Positions 6,576-9,295 of a stretch of DNA of 9,295 nucleotides are shown piece after piece (positions within the stretch are counted from its first letter, which is position 1; each line of letters opens with the position of its first letter). The notes beneath the pieces are model-generated. The model did no database searches. It saw only the letters and a list, made by a program, of their open reading frames with translations, and was not told the origin of the DNA. The position numbers and the translations under genes are program-made. The stretch is from the NCBI GenBank assembly GCA_902796505.1, contig CADBPA010000074.1:1-9295 (forward strand), in the 5' to 3' direction. The DNA comes from an uncultured Ruminococcus sp. (GTDB lineage: Bacteria; Bacillota; Clostridia; Oscillospirales; CAG-272).

Positions 6576-6604
6576 GCGGGCGGATCTTCCGCCCGCGCTT
6601 TTTC
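6576..6604 (+). terminator. intrinsic terminator closing the plsY-rpiB cluster
   Basis: GCGGGCGGA and TCCGCCCGC form a 9-bp GC-rich stem with a 3-base loop (6576-6596), followed by GCTTTTTC. It lies 107 bases past the rpiB stop and abuts the stop codon (6604-6606) of the convergent gene. The T-tract is only on the plus side, so it mainly serves the plus strand. Confidence 0.85.
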
Positions 6605-7179
6605 TATATAAGAAAGGAAAGTTTCTTCATCGCGTCGCCATCGGTGAGGCGTCTCGCGTGTTCGCCGAGATAGATCAGCGCGCTCTTCTCGTTTTTCGGG
6701 AAGAGCCGTTTTCCGTATTCCGAAAGCCTTGCCGATCGACAGATCCCGCCCTCCGCCGCCGGATCGCGCTCCTCCAGAACGAGATAATAGCCGCCGTCCT
6801 CCCCGGCGTAGAGATCGCTCGGCGGATTACCCCCCTCTCCGTTCACGGCGCGCACGGCAAAGAGAAGATCCGAAAATTTTCCGAAGAGATAAACGCACCG
6901 CCCGGCGGAGAGCATCGCGGCGTTGCCGGATCTCGAAATGGCGCGTTCGGTCACCTCCGGGAAGGCGCCGAGTTTGGTGACGAAAAGTTCGCACCCTCCG
7001 TCGCGCGACGGATAGCATTGGATCAGCGCCTTTCCGCCCGAAACGTCGAAGCCCGTGCGGAGTTTCACCTCGTCGAGGATCCCCCAGAAGGCTTTGCGCG
7101 TTTCGCGTTTCCCGTAATCGATCGCCCCGGCGTCCACCCGGTATTTCTCCATATCCGCCCGGTCGAGTGTGATCTTCAT
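6604..7179 (-). CDS. MecA-like adaptor protein
   Basis: MecA proteins are adaptors that deliver substrates such as ComK or Spx to the ClpC-ClpP protease. The N-terminal domain has the family pattern M-K-I-T-L-D-R-A-D-M followed by F-W-G-I-L-D-E-V and G-F-D-V, then C-E-L-F-V-T-K-L. The C-terminal domain shows the F-x-D-L helix, D-G-G-Y-Y-L-V-L and L-S-E-Y-G-K-R-L...L-x-E-H-x-R-x-L, as in the ClpC-binding part of MecA. With the start at 7179 it is 191 residues, near the family size. An in-frame ATG lies 12 codons upstream (7215) with GAGGG only one base away, and a TTG at 7209 has GAGGG at 7 bases, so the true start is ambiguous. The homology-based Met at 7179 was preferred although its ribosome site is weak. 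Divergence from canonical MecA is high, so its partners are unknown. Confidence 0.75.
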   Translation of the reverse strand: MKITLDRADMEKYRVDAGAIDYGKRETRKAFWGILDEVKLRTGFDVSGGKALIQCYPSRDGGCELFVTKLGAFPEVTERAISRSGNAAMLSAGRCVYLFGKFSDLLFAVRAVNGEGGNPPSDLYAGEDGGYYLVLEERDPAAEGGICRSARLSEYGKRLFPKNEKSALIYLGEHARRLTDGDAMKKLSFLI

Positions 7180-7241
7180 TTTCGTTTCGCTGATCCGTAA
7201 CAGTTCCAAAACCATTCCCTCGCTATGTAAATTCTATTGCC

Positions 7242-7247
7242 ATTATA
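7242..7247 (-). promoter_or_regulatory. -10 element for the MecA-like gene
   Basis: On the minus strand a perfect TATAAT, directly preceded by TG, lies 26 bases upstream of the first possible ATG (7215). The base sequence 17 bases further upstream (TAGCAT) is a weak -35. Confidence 0.5.
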
Positions 7248-7549
7248 CATCACGCGGGGGAAAAATGCTACCGGTGGGATCTGCCGCGGTTTCTATACTC
7301 TGCCGGATCGGAAGCGTCCTTGCCGAAAACGCCCTGCCCTGCAAAAAATTTCCGGACCTTCTCCGCGCGTCCGCGACAGACGTCTTTTTTTCGCGCGTAT
7401 TTTTACGCGCCGCGCGTTTGATAGATCGAAGAGATTCTCTCCGAAAAACACGGCACGACCGGGACGGCGCAGGCGCGCGGAGCGGAGGGGCAAATTTCTG
7501 CCTCGTTTTTTCCTCCGAAAAAAGTTTTTCGATTTTTTTCGCAAACCCC
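7248..7549. other. gene-free stretch between the MecA-like and LexA-like genes
   Basis: About 300 bases with no credible gene. The reading frames that cross it are Arg/Pro-rich or low-complexity and have no homology that I recognise. It contains a hairpin (7393-7410), several T and A tracts, a CGAAAAA/TTTTTCG inverted repeat (about 7516-7531) and, just before the LexA-like promoter, an A/T-rich stretch (7517-7541) resembling an UP element. Whether it holds a small RNA is unknown. Confidence 0.5.
7393..7410. other. hairpin with 7-bp stem in the intergenic stretch
   Basis: GCGCGTA and TACGCGC are perfectly complementary around a TTTT loop. A run of seven T residues precedes it on the plus strand and no T-tract follows, so it is not a good terminator in either direction. 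Its role is unknown. Confidence 0.6.
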
Positions 7550-7578
7550 TTGACAAATCCATAAGCATCTGCTATAAT
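7550..7578 (+). promoter_or_regulatory. consensus sigma-A promoter of the LexA-like gene
   Basis: A perfect TTGACA (7550-7555) and a perfect TATAAT (7573-7578) are separated by exactly 17 bases, with an A/T-rich UP-like stretch upstream. Such a strong promoter suggests that expression is held down by a repressor. Transcription should start near 7585, at the edge of the repeats described next. Confidence 0.92.
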
Positions 7579-7586
7579 GAAACCAC

Positions 7587-7613
7587 AAGTTTCAGAAACC
7601 TGAAGTTTCAGAA
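7587..7613 (+). promoter_or_regulatory. candidate operator of the LexA-like repressor
   Basis: AAGTTTCAGAA occurs twice, at 7587-7597 and 7603-7613, with a 16-base period. The same bases form overlapping dyads: GTTTC-A-GAAAC (7589-7599), TTCAG-AAAC-CTGAA (7591-7604) and CTGAA-GT-TTCAG (7600-7611). The element starts 8 bases after the -10, at the expected transcription start, and ends 24 bases before the repressor's ATG. That position suits autorepression. It is not the GAAC-N4-GTTC box of typical Firmicutes LexA. Confidence 0.7.
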
Positions 7614-7637
7614 TGAATACCGAGGAGGAAGAGACCG

Positions 7638-8255
7638 ATGAGGCAGGCGGATGAGAAGAAACTTTTGCAGATGGCGGCGTTCATCAAGCGCTATGCGCAC
7701 GAACACAACGGCGCCTCCCCTTCGCTTTCGGTTCTGGTCGAGGAGCTGGAGATCTCCCGCGCTTCGGCGTACCGCTATATGCTGGCGCTGGACGAGCGCG
7801 GCGTCATCCGCTACAACGGAAAAGGGACGATGCGGATGCAGAAGAGTGAGAACGCCTACTGCGGCAGAAGCGAGACCTGCCGCGTGCCGATCTACGGCTC
7901 GGTCATCTGCGGAAGCGCCGAAGAAGAGGAACAGCACAACGAGGGCTATCTCGCCGTTCCCGCCGAATGGGTGGACGGAAGCTGTTTCTTCCTGCGGGCG
8001 AAGGGCGATTCGATGAAGAACGCCGGGATCTCGCGCGGCGATATGGTCCTCGTCCGGCAGGTGAACGGATCGCCGAAGGACTATCACGGCAGGATCGTCG
8101 TGGCGCTGACCGAGGACGGAAACACGCTGAAACGGCTTTTCTGGGAGGACGGCAGGCCGCGCCTGCACCCCGAAAACGAAGATTACGAAGATATTTATCC
8201 GCAAGAGATGACGGTGCAGGGGGTCGCGCTCCGCGTCATCAAAGAAATTTTGTGA
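7638..8255 (+). CDS. lexA: LexA-family S24 transcriptional repressor (auto-cleaving type)
   Basis: 205 residues, the standard LexA length. Residues 8-65 form a winged helix-turn-helix (L-E-I-S-R-A-S-A-Y-R-Y-M-L-A-L-D-E-R-G-V-I-R). From about 82 the S24/LexA peptidase domain follows, with V-P-I-Y-G-S-V-I-C-G at the cleavage site position, the catalytic Ser125 in K-G-D-S-M and the catalytic Lys165 in N-T-L-K-R. The candidate scissile bond is Cys91-Gly92, as in UmuD, rather than the Ala-Gly of most LexA. The recognition helix differs from the usual S-S-P-S-T-V-x-x-H-L, fitting a non-standard operator. The ATG has AGGAGG 9 bases upstream. It is probably self-regulated through the repeats at 7587-7613. 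A role as the cell's SOS regulator is likely but not certain, since related S24 repressors also occur in prophages; no other phage genes are visible here. Confidence 0.85.
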   Translation: MRQADEKKLLQMAAFIKRYAHEHNGASPSLSVLVEELEISRASAYRYMLALDERGVIRYNGKGTMRMQKSENAYCGRSETCRVPIYGSVICGSAEEEEQHNEGYLAVPAEWVDGSCFFLRAKGDSMKNAGISRGDMVLVRQVNGSPKDYHGRIVVALTEDGNTLKRLFWEDGRPRLHPENEDYEDIYPQEMTVQGVALRVIKEIL

Positions 8256-8265
8256 GGTAGAGAAA

Positions 8266-8463
8266 ATGATCAGATGTTGTACGACCGCCGGCGCGTCGTC
8301 CGCCGCGCAGGACCAATACGAGCGCGCAAAGCAGAACGTGATGCAGGCCGCCCTGTTTGCCAGCCGCCTGACCTGTGAGGAGCGCAAAAAACTCGCCAGC
8401 GAACTTTTGAGCGCGGAAAGCGTCGTTCTCCTTCTGCAGTGCCTCGAAGGAAACCGCAAATAA
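8266..8463 (+). CDS. small unrecognised protein, downstream of the LexA-like gene
   Basis: 65 residues, starting 10 bases after the repressor stop with GAGGTAGAG as the ribosome site. It has no homology that I recognise. After a short Cys/Ser/Ala-rich start (M-I-R-C-C-T-T-A-G-A), residues 15-62 look mostly helical, with heptad-like alternation (Q-Y-E-R-A-K-Q-N-V-M-Q-A-A-L-F-A-S-R-L) and a second helix E-E-R-K-K-L-A-S-E-L-L. There is no signal peptide or clear transmembrane segment. The tight spacing and shared strand suggest co-transcription with the repressor. SOS operons often carry a small effector beside lexA (such as YneA, a division inhibitor in Bacillus), but this protein lacks YneA's N-terminal membrane anchor and LysM, so only co-regulation is inferred. 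It could also be a short repressor-interacting protein. Confidence 0.65.
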   Translation: MIRCCTTAGASSAAQDQYERAKQNVMQAALFASRLTCEERKKLASELLSAESVVLLLQCLEGNRK

Positions 8464-8607
8464 ACCGCTTTTCGGCGCGTCCGCGCCTTCGGGCGAATCG
8501 TCCTTCTTCCGCGGCGATCTGTCCGCTCAAACGCCGAGGACGTCGCAGATCCGTCCGCGCGCCCGAAGCGCGATCTCCCTCGCGGGGGAAAATAAAAAAC
8601 TTCGATA
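8464..8607 (+). other. structured 3' region after the small gene
   Basis: 144 bases between the small gene's stop and the terminator. It has no credible coding frame. It contains a 5-bp hairpin GGCGC-GTCC-GCGCC (8474-8487) and a wider GATCTG/CAGATC inverted repeat (about 8516-8552). It could be a long 3' untranslated region or a small RNA ending at the palindrome. No promoter of its own was found. Confidence 0.35.
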
Positions 8608-8635
8608 AAAAAACTGCCCGATCGGGCAGTTTTTT
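8608..8635. terminator. perfect 28-bp palindrome, bidirectional intrinsic terminator
   Basis: AACTGCCCGATCGGGCAGTT extended on both sides by A and T runs gives an uninterrupted 28-bp palindrome. It has T-tracts downstream on both strands, so it can end the plus-strand LexA-like unit and the convergent minus-strand gene. It is centred between 8621 and 8622. Confidence 0.92.
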
Positions 8636-8641
8636 GTTTTC

Positions 8642-8840
8642 GGGAGCGCGGTGCGGAAAAGGAATTCTTTCCGGGGATCGCCTCGTTTTTATTCTTCGGC
8701 AGGCGCTTCGCTCTTTTCGAGCTCGGTTCCCCGGTACGTCGGGTGGGAGCGCGGTGCGGAAAAGGAATCCTTTCCGGGGATCGCCTCGTTTTTATTCTTC
8801 GGCAGGCGCTTCGCTCTTTCCGAGCTCGGTTCCGCGGTAC
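8642..8840. repeat. tandem duplication, two 96-bp copies, spanning the 3' end of the right-hand gene
   Basis: Copy one (8642-8737) and copy two (8745-8840) are separated by seven bases, with a 103-base period. They differ at three positions only: T8666/C8769, T8717/C8820 and C8731/G8834. Copy two contains the last 16 codons and stop of the minus-strand gene. Copy one holds a detached duplicate of those codons (stop at 8689-8691), with one Gly-to-Glu change, that is not attached to any gene. Confidence 0.95.
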
Positions 8841-9295
8841 ATCCAGTCGTTCCACGGGAAATTCCGATAAAAATTCACGTGCAGGCGGTGCATCTCCTCG
8901 ATCAGCATACAGAATTTCAGCGAGACGGGATCGCCCTGCGGAAGAAAATCGTGAAATTCGCCGCCGATATAGAGGTTGAAGCTGCCGCTGTCCAGCTCGG
9001 TGATCGCGGTATAGAGCGCGTGATAATCGAGATCGAAATCGTGCGCAGGGGTATCCGCGCCGCGGTAGTGGAGTCCCGCGTGGTCGATCGTCAGATCCCC
9101 CTCGCTCACGATCTCGGAGGTCGCCTTGTTCTTCACGTAATGATCGTTCGGGAGTTTGCCGAGCTTTACGCGCGCGGTGAAGGCGTATTCCGGATCTTCG
9201 CGGATCTCGCGGATGATCTGCACGCGCTCCTGCGCCGCCCAAGCCGCCGGGCTTTCGGGGATCACGCAGCTCTCGTCCAGCGGATGATAGGCGTA
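8792..9295 (-). CDS. C-terminal part of an unrecognised protein, running off the right edge
   Basis: The frame is open through the window edge: ten more codons (Y-A-Y-H-P-L-D-E-S-C) precede the first possible GTG start at 9265, so the gene almost certainly begins outside. 167 residues are visible. They have an amphipathic segment W-A-A-Q-E-R-V-Q-I-I-R-E-I, then K-L-G-K-L-P-N, a β-rich stretch with G-L-H-Y-R-G and N-L-Y-I-G-G-E-F-H-D-F-L-P, a helix S-L-K-F-C-M-L-I-E-E-M-H-R-L-H and an ending W-N-D-W-M-Y. This pattern recalls the C-terminal extension I associate with some clostridial lysophospholipid acyltransferase proteins, but no catalytic motif is in view, so no function is assigned. The last 16 codons lie in the 96-bp duplication. 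Confidence 0.7.
   Translation of the reverse strand, partial: YAYHPLDESCVIPESPAAWAAQERVQIIREIREDPEYAFTARVKLGKLPNDHYVKNKATSEIVSEGDLTIDHAGLHYRGADTPAHDFDLDYHALYTAITELDSGSFNLYIGGEFHDFLPQGDPVSLKFCMLIEEMHRLHVNFYRNFPWNDWMYRGTELGKSEAPAEE

Noticed and set aside
7381..7410. Terminator in the intergenic stretch
   Set aside because: The hairpin has its T-run upstream instead of downstream on the plus strand, and A residues instead of T on the minus strand's loop side.
7237..7641. Plus-strand open frames in the 7.2-7.6 kb gap
   Set aside because: Composition is Arg/Phe/Lys-rich with no homology, and they run through the LexA-like promoter and operator.
7638..8463. Prophage remnant or toxin-antitoxin module
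   Set aside because: There is a LexA-length repressor, but no integrase, attachment repeats, phage genes or toxin-like partner; the composition matches the neighbours.
8464..8600. Possible tRNA in the non-coding stretch (GATTCG-like loop on the minus strand)
   Set aside because: No acceptor stem, D-arm or CCA-adjacent pairing could be assembled around it.
7608..9242. Minus-strand open frame of 544 codons across the LexA-like and small genes
   Set aside because: It crosses a consensus promoter region, a terminator and the duplication, is Arg-rich low-complexity, and conflicts with well-supported genes on both strands.

Overview
The window looks like a chromosomal segment from a GC-rich member of the Clostridia (Firmicutes), probably an uncultured gut-type lineage. 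The evidence is a SPOCS/DUF3794 plus LysM protein (SipL-like, typical of spore-forming Clostridia), a MecA-type adaptor, PlsY, a short QueG-like reductase, purine-rich Shine-Dalgarno sites and strongly GC-biased third codon positions. The exact taxon cannot be fixed from sequence alone. No IS element, CRISPR array, tRNA or rRNA was seen.

Layout. Two minus-strand genes lie on the left: a SPOCS/LysM protein (10-1620) and, upstream of it, a short epoxyqueuosine-reductase-like protein (1762-2577) whose stop codon sits in the loop of its own terminator. A 129-bp divergent promoter region (2578-2706) carries two near-consensus sigma-A promoters and separates these from a plus-strand cluster: plsY, a Methyltransf_32-type methyltransferase, tsaE, tsaB and rpiB (2707-6469), closed by a strong terminator at 6576-6604. 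The first four genes overlap or are tightly packed; rpiB follows after 99 bp. A MecA-like adaptor gene is convergent on the minus strand (6604-7179). After a gene-free stretch comes a LexA-family S24 repressor (7638-8255). It has a consensus promoter with a repeat-based candidate operator just downstream of the -10, and an unrecognised 65-codon gene follows 10 bp after it. A perfect 28-bp palindromic terminator lies between this unit and a minus-strand gene that runs off the right edge (8792-9295). The 3' end of that gene has been tandemly duplicated (two 96-bp copies, 93/96 identical).

How the genes work together. The plus-strand cluster is housekeeping: PlsY makes lysophosphatidic acid, TsaE and TsaB serve tRNA t6A37 synthesis, and RpiB is a sugar-phosphate isomerase. 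With the QueG-like protein, two tRNA anticodon-loop modification functions sit within 3.5 kb. The most distinctive part is the LexA-like gene, which has a non-canonical candidate operator, a UmuD-like Cys-Gly candidate cleavage site and a small co-directional partner. This looks like a compact self-regulated stress (SOS-type) unit. No clearly new multi-gene system was found.
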